Positions 7,827 to 14,084 of a DNA stretch of 14,084 nt are shown piece by piece. The notes under the pieces are model-generated. The model saw nothing but the letters and a program-made list of their open reading frames with translations. It was not told the DNA's origin and did no database searches. Within the stretch, counting starts at the first letter, position 1; the number at the start of each line of letters is the position of its first letter. Both the position numbers and the translations under genes were made by a program. The stretch comes from Actinomycetes bacterium (GTDB lineage: Bacteria > Actinomycetota > Actinomycetes > Actinomycetales > Microbacteriaceae): NCBI GenBank assembly GCA_030425055.1, contig JAUHVN010000034.1, positions 1 to 14,084 on the forward strand. Direction: 5' to 3'.

Positions 7827-9785
7827 GTGCGGGTTCTGCGGGTGTCGCACAGCGCCGCCGTCGACGCCTGGCGGGGTCGCGAGCGTGCGCTGGCCGGTCT
7901 CGGCGTCGAGGTCGAGGTGGTCACCGCCCAGCGCTGGCACGCCGGAGGCACCGAGGTGGAACCGCATCCCGACCCCGGCGAGCGCGTGACGACGGCGCGC
8001 ACCTGGGGGCGGCATCCCGCTCTGTTCGTCTTCGATCCGCGGCCGCTGTGGCGGACGCTGGGGGGATCGTGGGACGTCATCGACATCCACGAGGAGCCGT
8101 TCTCGCTCGCGACCGCCGAGGTGCTGCTGCTGCGCGCGCTGCGCGGCCGGCGCACCCCCTACGTGCTGTACACCGCGCAGAATCTGCCCAAGCGCTACCC
8201 GATCCCGTTCCGATGGCTCGAGCGCTGGTCGCTGCGGCACGCCTCGGGGGTGTCGGCCTGCAATCGGGATGCCGCGCGCATCGTCGAGGCGAAGGGCTTC
8301 CCCGGGCGCGCGACCACGATTCCCCTCGGGATCGACCCGGCGCGCTTCCCACGCCGACCCGACCGCACACCCGACGACGGCACGGTCGTGGTCGGGCTGC
8401 TCGGGCGCCTCGTCGCCGAGAAGGGCGTCGAACTCCTGCTGCGGGCGGTCGCCGCCAGACCGCAGCTGCGCGCGCGCATCGCCGGGTCGGGTCCGCTCGC
8501 CGAGACACTCCCCGAGCGGATGCGACAGCTCGGCATCGCGGACCGCGTCGAGCTGGTCGGCGCGCTGCAGCCCGACGATGTGCCCGGCTTCCTTGCCTCG
8601 CTCGACGTGCTGGCGGTGCCGTCGATCGCGACTCCGCGGTGGACCGAGCAGTTCGGACGCGTCGCGGTCGAGGCTATGTCGGTGGGTGTGCCGGTGGTCT
8701 CGAGCGATGCCGGCGCGCTGCCGGACGTCGTCGGAGGTGCGGGCATCGTCGCTGCGGCCGGCGACGCCGACGCACTCGCCGACGCGCTCGCCGACGCCGC
8801 GGGGCCAGACCGCGAGAGACTGCGTGCGGCGGGCTTCGCGCGGGCGCGCGAGTGCAGCTGGGATGCCGTCGCCCGCGACTACCTCGACCTGTACCGCGCT
8901 GCCCGCCGCCGGCCGGTGACCGAGCAGCCGACGGCGGTCGACCATCCCATCGAGATCGGGGTCGTCGCCTACGGCTCGCTCGACCTGCTGCGCGCCGCGC
9001 TCGAGCCGGTCGCGCACCTGCCGGTCACGGTCGTCGACAACTCATCGCTGCCCGAGATCGCGGCGCTGTGCGCCGAACTCGGCGTGCGCTACCTCGACCC
9101 GGGTCGCAACGGCGGATTCGCGGCGGGGGTGAACCGGATGCTGCGCGACCGCCTCGCTCCCGAGGCCGACCTGCTGCTGCTCAACCCCGATGCGCGCATC
9201 TCGGCCGACGACGTCGCGGCGCTGGGCCGCGCGCTGCACTCGCTGGGCGACCTGGCATCGGTGGGACCCTCGCAGGTCGACGACGAGGGACATCGCGCTC
9301 AGGTGTCGTGGATCCTTCCATCGCCCGGCCGCGCGTGGCTCGAGGCCGTCGGAGCCGCCCGGCTGCGTCGCGGGCCGCGATTCGCGATCGGGTCGGTGCT
9401 GCTGCTGCGTGCCGAGGCGATCGCCCAGGTCGGTCCGTTCGACGAGCGCTTCTTCCTCTACGCCGAAGAGACCGACTGGGCCTACCGGGCGACGCTCCTT
9501 GGATGGCGCCACGCGGAGGTGACCGCGGTGACGGCCGTGCACCACGGCGCGGGCACGAGCACCGACGCATCGCTGCGCGATGTGCGGTTCCACGCGTCGC
9601 AGGAGCGGTACTACCGCAAGCACTTCGGTCGCGCCGGATGGCAGTCGGCGCGAGCGGCGGTCATCGTCGGCTCGCTCGCCCGCGGGGCGGTGCTGCCGGG
9701 CGCTCGGGGTGCCGCCGCCCGTCGCCGAGCGCGCCTCTACCTGCGCGGCCCGCTGCGGGTCGCCGCATCCGTCGGGGCCGGCTGA
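7827..9785 (+). CDS. Two-domain glycosyltransferase: GT4 (GT-B) fused to GT2 (GT-A, WbbL-like)
   Basis: This 652-residue bifunctional enzyme has two domains. Residues 1-360 are a family 4 glycosyltransferase: VIDIHEEPFSLAT, YTAQNLPKRYPIPF, GLLGRLVAEKGVELLL (R194, K199) and the EX7E motif E274-QFGRVAV-E282. Residues about 374-605 are a family 2 glycosyltransferase of the rhamnosyltransferase/WbbL type: VVDNSS (D404), GRNGGFAAGVN, LLLLNPDARI (455 region, DXD equivalent), IGSVLLLRAEA and FDERFFLYAEETDWAYRA (E547, D550 region). A short linker (VTEQPTAVDHP) joins them. Two consecutive sugar additions by one polypeptide is the natural reading. GTG 7827 is chosen because of the GGAGG before it. It is the first gene of a four-gene operon, and its stop overlaps the next start by one base (TGATG). 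Confidence 0.93.
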   Translation: MRVLRVSHSAAVDAWRGRERALAGLGVEVEVVTAQRWHAGGTEVEPHPDPGERVTTARTWGRHPALFVFDPRPLWRTLGGSWDVIDIHEEPFSLATAEVLLLRALRGRRTPYVLYTAQNLPKRYPIPFRWLERWSLRHASGVSACNRDAARIVEAKGFPGRATTIPLGIDPARFPRRPDRTPDDGTVVVGLLGRLVAEKGVELLLRAVAARPQLRARIAGSGPLAETLPERMRQLGIADRVELVGALQPDDVPGFLASLDVLAVPSIATPRWTEQFGRVAVEAMSVGVPVVSSDAGALPDVVGGAGIVAAAGDADALADALADAAGPDRERLRAAGFARARECSWDAVARDYLDLYRAARRRPVTEQPTAVDHPIEIGVVAYGSLDLLRAALEPVAHLPVTVVDNSSLPEIAALCAELGVRYLDPGRNGGFAAGVNRMLRDRLAPEADLLLLNPDARISADDVAALGRALHSLGDLASVGPSQVDDEGHRAQVSWILPSPGRAWLEAVGAARLRRGPRFAIGSVLLLRAEAIAQVGPFDERFFLYAEETDWAYRATLLGWRHAEVTAVTAVHHGAGTSTDASLRDVRFHASQERYYRKHFGRAGWQSARAAVIVGSLARGAVLPGARGAAARRRARLYLRGPLRVAASVGAG

Positions 9786-10915
9786 TGCGCATCGTGCAGA
9801 TCGCGCCCACGATCGCACCGGGTCGCGGGGTGCCGGGCGTCGCGTGGGAACTCGCCCGCGCCTTCGGCGCAGCCGGCCACGAGGTGGAGTCCTTCACGTA
9901 CGCCTCCGTACCGGGGATGCCGCTGTGGGCGGGCAGCCGCATCGGCCGACGCCTCGCGCAGGTGTGGCGCAGCGTGCGGTTCAGCATCCGTGGAACCTCG
10001 CTCGCCCGCGAGTACCTCGCGGCCCGCCCCGATGCGGTGTCGCTGTGCCACAACACCGCGGTCGTCGGCGATGTCTTCATCGACCACGGCCTGGTGTCCG
10101 AGGCGATGCGCGCCCACGGCGATTCGCGGTGGCGGCGCTGGGGCAATCCGCACCGCTGGTTCATCCACGTGCGCGAGCGGCGCCGATTGCGCGGCGACAC
10201 GCATCGCGCCGTCGTCGTACCCACGTCCGCCGAGCGGGTGGTGCTCGAGCACGTGTACGGGCCCGTCCGCGCCCCGATCGAGGTCATCCCCCACGGCGTC
10301 GACCTCGGTCGCTTCCACCCCCCGACACCGACCGAACGCGCCGACGCGCGCGCGACGCTGCACCTCGACCCCGACGACCGCGTGGCGCTGTTCATCGGGC
10401 ACGACCTGGAGCGCAAGGGCATCCGCGTGCTCGTCGACGCGATGGCGGATGCCCCCACGGTGCTGTTGCTCGTCATCGGCGGCTCGCGGCGACAGATCGA
10501 CCGCGCACGGCGACACGCGGCAGACGCGGGCGTCGACACCCGCGTGCTCTTCCTCGGCCCCCGTCCCGACGTGGTGCCGTACCTGCACGCGGCCGACATG
10601 TTCGTCTTCCCGAGCGCCTACGAATCGAGCGGACTCGTGGTCGCCGAGGCTCTCGCGTGCGGTATCCCCGTCGTCGCAACCCGGGTCGGCATCGCACCGG
10701 ATATCGTGGCTGAGGGGGTGTCGGGCTACCTCGTCCCCCGCGATCCGCGGGCGTTCGCCGATCGGATGGAGCAGATCGCGGCGACTGAGGCGGGCTCATG
10801 GGCGTCGGCGACCCGGGGAGCGGTGGCCGACCTCTCGTGGGACCGCACCGCAGCCCGGTACGTCGAACTGCTGGAGCGGATCGCGCGGGAGCGCACGACC
10901 GAGGAGAGACTGTGA
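9785..10915 (+). CDS. GT4-family glycosyltransferase
   Basis: This 376-residue GT-B enzyme has an N-terminal half with APTIAPGRGVPGVAWELARAF (acceptor-side glycine loop) and VIPHGVDLGRF at the domain junction. The C-terminal half has ALFIGHDLERKGIRVLVDA (R210, K211), VLFLGPRPDVVPYLHAAD and the catalytic EX7E motif E280-SSGLVVA-E288 followed by ALACGIPVVATRVG. All key residues of the family are present, so it should be active. The ATG at 9785 shares a base with the stop of the preceding fusion gene, and its own stop overlaps the next GTG by four bases, which points to translational coupling. The sugar specificity is unknown. Confidence 0.93.
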   Translation: MRIVQIAPTIAPGRGVPGVAWELARAFGAAGHEVESFTYASVPGMPLWAGSRIGRRLAQVWRSVRFSIRGTSLAREYLAARPDAVSLCHNTAVVGDVFIDHGLVSEAMRAHGDSRWRRWGNPHRWFIHVRERRRLRGDTHRAVVVPTSAERVVLEHVYGPVRAPIEVIPHGVDLGRFHPPTPTERADARATLHLDPDDRVALFIGHDLERKGIRVLVDAMADAPTVLLLVIGGSRRQIDRARRHAADAGVDTRVLFLGPRPDVVPYLHAADMFVFPSAYESSGLVVAEALACGIPVVATRVGIAPDIVAEGVSGYLVPRDPRAFADRMEQIAATEAGSWASATRGAVADLSWDRTAARYVELLERIARERTTEERL

Positions 10916-11982
10916 CCGACCGGCTGCGGATCCTGCATGTGGTCCACACCCAGCAGTTCGCGGGTGTCGAGCAGTTCGTGCGCCGTCTGGCGGTCGCGCA
11001 GGCGGCCGCCGGCCACAGCGTGCGGGTGATCGGCGGGGACCCCGAGCACATGTCCGCATCGCTCGATGAGGCCGGCGTACGGTACCGTCCCCCGCGCGCG
11101 GCCGCCGAGGTGATCCGCTCGATCGGGCTGGTCGCCGACGGGCTCGATGTGGTGAACACCCACATGACGGCGGCCGACACGGTGGCGATCGCCGCGATCG
11201 CCCTCTCACGGCACGCACCCGCTCTGGTCGCCACCCGTCACTTCGCGGCACCGCGCGGGGCGCGGCTGCCCGCCTTCGCGTCGCGCGCGATCGAACGCCG
11301 TCTCGACGGTGAGATCGCCGTGAGCCGCACGGTCGCACACGCGGCCGGGGTCTCGTCGACGGTCGTCTACGCGGGCATGGCCGAGCAGCCGCCGGTCGAT
11401 CCGCAGAGCCGCGAGCGCATCGTGCTCATGGCCCAGCGGCTGCAGCCCGAGAAGCACACCGAGGTCGGGCTGCGCGCCTTCGCGCAGTCGGGCCTCGCGG
11501 CCGACGGATGGCGCCTCGAGGTTTCAGGCGACGGGCCGCAGCGCGCCTCGCTCGAGGCCGAAGCCCGGCAGCTCGGTGTCGCGGGTGCGGTTCGCTTCCT
11601 CGGCTTCCGCACCGACGTCGCCGAGCGGATGTGTGAAGCCGCCATCCTGCTCGCCTCTTCGCCGTTCGAGCATTTCGGTCTGTCGGTTCTGGAGGCGATG
11701 GCGGCAGGACTGCCGATCGTGGCGACCGATGCCGGCGGACACCGCGAGATGCTCGAGGGACTGGACGACAGAGCCCTCACGCCCGTCGACGACCCCGCGG
11801 CGGCCGCCGAGCGCTTGCGTGCTCTGGCCGAAGACGACGCGGGCCGCTCCGCCCTCGGCGACGCGGAACGTGCCCGACAGCTCGACCGCTTCACGATCGA
11901 CCGCCAGGTGGCCGAGACGGATGCCGCCTATCGCGCTGCCATCGCGCACCGACGGGCGCGCGATGCGGGGAGCGCGGAGTGA
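10912..11982 (+). CDS. GT4-family glycosyltransferase
   Basis: This 356-residue GT-B enzyme starts with ILHVVHTQQFAGVEQFVRRLA and has VNTHMTAAD and AVSRTVAHAAG in the N-terminal domain. The C-terminal domain has VLMAQRLQPEKHTEV (R176, K181), VSGDGPQR, VRFLGFRTDVAERM and the EX7E motif E253-HFGLSVL-E261 followed by AMAAGLPIVATDAGGHREM. It is a complete family 4 enzyme, probably working on the same lipid-linked glycan as its neighbours. The GTG at 10912 overlaps the previous TGA by four bases (GTGA) and has GAGGAGA just upstream (10901-10907). The same kind of overlap joins it to the next gene. Confidence 0.93.
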   Translation: MTDRLRILHVVHTQQFAGVEQFVRRLAVAQAAAGHSVRVIGGDPEHMSASLDEAGVRYRPPRAAAEVIRSIGLVADGLDVVNTHMTAADTVAIAAIALSRHAPALVATRHFAAPRGARLPAFASRAIERRLDGEIAVSRTVAHAAGVSSTVVYAGMAEQPPVDPQSRERIVLMAQRLQPEKHTEVGLRAFAQSGLAADGWRLEVSGDGPQRASLEAEARQLGVAGAVRFLGFRTDVAERMCEAAILLASSPFEHFGLSVLEAMAAGLPIVATDAGGHREMLEGLDDRALTPVDDPAAAAERLRALAEDDAGRSALGDAERARQLDRFTIDRQVAETDAAYRAAIAHRRARDAGSAE

Positions 11983-13103
11983 GCGACCTCGTCGTCGTCT
12001 CGCTCGAGCGGTGGGACGATGTCTGGCGTCGCAACCAGTACCTCGTCGACGGCCTGCTGCGTCTCGATCCCGATCTGCGCGTCCTGTTCGTCGAGCCTCC
12101 GGCGGATCCGCTGCACGACGCACGGTCGCGGCGACGACCGGAGCGGGGGCATCGATCGCGACCGGTGGGCGACACCGGCCGACTGTGGAGCTGGCGCCCC
12201 ACGAAGTGGTTCCCGCGACGGATCGACGCCGGCTTCGACGGTCGGTTCATCCGGGGAATCCAGGACGCGGCCGATGCGCTCGGCTTCCGCGATCCGGTGC
12301 TGTGGGTGAACGACCCCCGCATGGCCGGCGTGATGACCAAGACGGGGTGGCGCACTCTGTACGACATCACGGACGACTGGGCGGTGGCCGACCGTCCAGC
12401 GGCCGAACGCGATCGCATCGTGGAGGGCGAGTCGCTGCTGCTGGCCGAAGCGGACGAGGTCGTCGCCTGCTCGCCGGAGCTCGAGCACCGCAAGGCGGCG
12501 CAACGACCGTCGGAGCGGCACCCCATCGTCGTCATCCGCAACGCGGTCGACGTCGAGGACTACCAGCGACCGCGTCGGCGGCCCGCTCTGCTGCCCGCCG
12601 GCCGCACCGCGGTGTACGCGGGCACTCTGCACGAAGACCGCCTGGACGTCGACCTTGTCGTGTCGACCGCCGAGGCGCTGACCGGCGAGGTGTCGATCGT
12701 TCTCGTCGGCCCGAACGCGCTGGGCCGCGAGGCCACCGAACGGGTCCGCTCGGCCGGCGCCCTGCTGCCGGGCGCGCAGCCCCGCGACGTTCTGATCGGA
12801 TGCCTGCAGCACGCCGAGGTGCTGATCGTGCCTCACCTGGTGAACGCCTTCACCGACAGCCTCGACCCGATCAAGCTCTACGAGTACCTGGCCGTAGGAC
12901 GACCCATAGTGTCCACGCCCGTCGCGGGATTCCGTGACGAGCTTCGCTGCGTCGGACCCGCCGAGTATCCCGCGGAGGTGTCAGCTGCCGCACGAACGGA
13001 AGAACGATCACTGCGTCCCGGATCAACTCCCGGCGACTGGAGCAGTCGAGTCGCCGAGATGCACGACGTGCTCTGTCGGATGCCCCGGGAGCGGGGCGAC
13101 TGA
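11979..13103 (+). CDS. TuaH-like glycosyltransferase (GT-B fold)
   Basis: This 374-residue protein resembles the TuaH-type glycosyltransferases of teichuronic-acid and related cell-wall glycan loci. Visible signatures are WRRNQYLVDGL (about 16-26), VLWVNDPRMAG, LYDITDDWAV (about 127-136), ADEVVACSPEL, VIRNAVDVEDY at the domain junction, TAVYAGTLHEDRLDVDLV, and LDPIKLYEYLAVGRPIVSTPVAG (about 295-317) with the conserved C-terminal glutamate E302. The first glutamate of the classical EX7E motif is not kept, which is usual in this subgroup. The GTG at 11979 overlaps the previous stop by four bases. It is the last gene of the plus-strand operon and ends 8 bp from the stop of the convergent gene. 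Confidence 0.9.
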   Translation: MSDLVVVSLERWDDVWRRNQYLVDGLLRLDPDLRVLFVEPPADPLHDARSRRRPERGHRSRPVGDTGRLWSWRPTKWFPRRIDAGFDGRFIRGIQDAADALGFRDPVLWVNDPRMAGVMTKTGWRTLYDITDDWAVADRPAAERDRIVEGESLLLAEADEVVACSPELEHRKAAQRPSERHPIVVIRNAVDVEDYQRPRRRPALLPAGRTAVYAGTLHEDRLDVDLVVSTAEALTGEVSIVLVGPNALGREATERVRSAGALLPGAQPRDVLIGCLQHAEVLIVPHLVNAFTDSLDPIKLYEYLAVGRPIVSTPVAGFRDELRCVGPAEYPAEVSAAARTEERSLRPGSTPGDWSSRVAEMHDVLCRMPRERGD

Positions 13104-13111
13104 GGGGTGCG

Positions 13112-13723
13112 CTACGGCAGGGTTACCGCCGAACCGTTGCAGTTATTGCTGGGGTTGACGAGCGTGAACGAGGTCGACTGCGGTCCGAACACGACCACCG
13201 GACTCGCGGGCGGAGTGCACGGCTCGATCCAGCGGTAGCTGATGTTCATCTCGAAGCTGCTGGAGTTCCCGAACTCATGTCCGACGACCCAGAACTTGAC
13301 GGTCTGGCCGGGCAACACCGTGAAGCTCGCGAAGCCTCCGCAGCCCGTCGCCAGGACCTGCGGCCCACAGTCGTCCTCGGTCCCGTTGAAGGTCCATACG
13401 GTGAAGTCGCTGAAGAAGGTGCCGCTGTTCAGCACCCTGGACTGTGCGCCAGTGATCTGGAGCACATAGGTCTCGGTCGCCGACGTGTTCGTCGCGTACG
13501 CCGGCACCTGAGGCGTCTTGTCCGTCCCTGCGCAACCACCATTACCGTTGCCGACCGTGGCACAGCCCTTGTTGAAGTCGAACACGGGGGGCGGCGGTGG
13601 CACGGACGCAGCGAAGGCGGGCACGGGGGCCGCGATCGCGATGGCGGGTACCGACCAGGCCATGGCCCTCGTCACCGTACGGCGGCTGACGCCCTTCTCT
13701 TTGGGCTGTTCGAGATCGCTCAT
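13112..13723 (-). CDS. Exported cysteine-containing protein with twin-arginine-type leader
   Basis: This 203-residue protein is of unknown function. The N-terminus is MSDLEQPKEKGVSRRTVTRA followed by a hydrophobic stretch and a likely cleavage after AFA (about 38). The layout fits a twin-arginine (Tat) signal, although the residues after SRR are not the ideal FLK. The mature part starts with a proline run (PPPPP, about 42-46), has six cysteines (in KGC, GGC, DDC, TGC, EPC and NNC) and many Gly, Asn, Thr and Val residues, as in beta-rich extracellular proteins. There is no transmembrane anchor or sortase motif at the C-terminus. ATG 13723 is chosen because AGAGGGG lies seven bases upstream, and the frame is open further (to 13831) without support. 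It is convergent with the glycosyltransferase operon and divergent from the gene at 13938. It could be a cell-surface or glycan-associated protein. Confidence 0.8.
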   Translation of the reverse strand: MSDLEQPKEKGVSRRTVTRAMAWSVPAIAIAAPVPAFAASVPPPPPVFDFNKGCATVGNGNGGCAGTDKTPQVPAYATNTSATETYVLQITGAQSRVLNSGTFFSDFTVWTFNGTEDDCGPQVLATGCGGFASFTVLPGQTVKFWVVGHEFGNSSSFEMNISYRWIEPCTPPASPVVVFGPQSTSFTLVNPSNNCNGSAVTLP

Positions 13724-13730
13724 GAGATGG

Positions 13731-13736
13731 CCCCTC
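13731..13736 (-). promoter_or_regulatory. Ribosome binding site of the exported protein gene
   Basis: GAGGGG on the minus strand lies seven bases before ATG 13723 and decides this start over the in-frame ATG at 13831, which lies above a hairpin and has no leader peptide logic. Confidence 0.7.
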
Positions 13737-13796
13737 TCGGGTCGGAGTGCCGCACACCCCTTGGCGGAGGATCTGCGCGCATGTGAATGAGTCGGG

Positions 13797-13824
13797 ATGT
13801 CGCGTACTCCCAGAACCGCGACAT
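13797..13824. promoter_or_regulatory. Perfect 8-bp inverted repeat in the divergent control region
   Basis: ATGTCGCG (13797-13804) and CGCGACAT (13817-13824) are exact inverted repeats around a 12-nt loop. On the minus strand this falls 73 bp upstream of the exported protein gene, so it may be a hairpin in its leader or an operator. There is no T-tract. Confidence 0.45.
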
Positions 13825-13857
13825 GGGCCAATAAATCCCATCCGGCCCGTTCGAACG
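13823..13857. promoter_or_regulatory. Two further short dyads, possible operators
   Basis: ATGGG (13823-13827) and CCCAT (13837-13841) frame an AT-rich nine-base centre that stands out in this GC-rich DNA. CGTTCGAACG (13848-13857) is a perfect ten-base palindrome. Both lie midway between the divergent genes, where promoters are expected. The regulator is not known. Confidence 0.3.
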
Positions 13858-13937
13858 ACCGCTCTCACTCATTCGTAACATTGCGCGGTGTTAGCGTTTT
13901 CGTGGCGTTCACACGAACCGGGGAGCGAAGGGAACGC

Positions 13938-14084
13938 ATGCCCGAAGGATTCAGGCCGTCGCTCGGCCGACAGCTGAGGCAGCTGCTGTCGATGGCGGGT
14001 GCGCATCCCGTACGCTGGATCGCCGGCGTCGTCGCGGTTTCGCTCGTGCTCACGGCCCTCGACACGATCGGCGTCGCCGCGATG
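13938..14084 (+). CDS. N-terminal fragment of a membrane protein, probably an ABC transporter (glycan flippase type)
   Basis: The reading frame has 49 codons and runs off the window. It starts at ATG 13938 after AGGGA (13929-13933). The peptide begins MPEGFRPSLGRQLRQLLSMA, an amphipathic cytoplasmic start, then GAHPVRW and a hydrophobic segment IAGVVAVSLVLTALDTIGVAAM. This arrangement, with a D/E-x-(I/L)-G motif inside the first membrane helix, is like the first helix of ABC-type exporters and PglK/MsbA-like lipid-oligosaccharide flippases. The neighbouring glycosyltransferases fit such an export role. The fragment is too short to prove the family, and it could be another integral membrane protein. 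It diverges from the exported protein gene across a 214-bp control region. Confidence 0.6.
   Translation, partial: MPEGFRPSLGRQLRQLLSMAGAHPVRWIAGVVAVSLVLTALDTIGVAAM

Noticed and set aside
7761..9017. Minus-strand frame extending the phosphatase upstream
   Set aside because: It is antisense to the GT4-GT2 gene. LMW-PTP proteins begin just before the CX5R loop, which here follows the GTG at 7760.
13082..13097. GCCCC-N6-GGGGC hairpin as terminator between the convergent genes
   Set aside because: It is inside the end of the TuaH-like gene, has only five base pairs and is not followed by a T-run. Chance is likely in GC-rich DNA.

Overview
The window is high-GC DNA from an actinobacterium, most likely a member of the Microbacteriaceae (Microbacterium-like). 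The grounds are the base composition, an 840-residue actinobacterial ClpC, many GTG starts and 4-nt GTGA gene overlaps, and a very frequent GGATGC/GCATCC hexamer that I associate with that group. No rRNA, tRNA, CRISPR array or transposase gene was seen.

Positions 1-4850 are the housekeeping side, all on the minus strand. clpC (16-2538) is complete. A gene for a Vsr-like (DUF559-type) PD-(D/E)XK nuclease-fold protein (2838-3776) lies upstream of it, then a small lipoprotein gene (4097-4807). The gaps on both sides of the nuclease-fold gene each hold two copies of a 61-nt palindromic element, built as a 24-nt arm, a 13-nt loop and a 24-nt arm (copies at 2659, 2736, 3908 and 3982). This repeat family is the most unusual structure in the window.

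Positions 4898-7760 are a minus-strand operon: a low-molecular-weight tyrosine phosphatase, a GT4 glycosyltransferase whose EX7E motif reads EX7Q, and a MauE-thioredoxin fusion that is probably a membrane thiol-disulfide protein. Divergent from it, at 7827-13103, is a tightly coupled plus-strand operon of four glycosyltransferase genes overlapping by 1, 4 and 4 nt. The first encodes a two-domain GT4-GT2 fusion, the next two are GT4 enzymes and the last is TuaH-like. Together this is a surface polysaccharide or teichuronic-acid-like cell-wall glycan locus. The phosphatase would fit control of a Wzc-type tyrosine kinase, which is not in the window.

At the right end a convergent gene (13112-13723) encodes a small exported cysteine-containing protein with a twin-arginine-type leader. 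A 214-nt divergent control region with several dyads follows. Last comes the first 49 codons of a membrane protein (13938 to the window edge), plausibly the ABC-type glycan flippase or exporter of the same locus. The assignments of the exporter and of the kinase target are inference.
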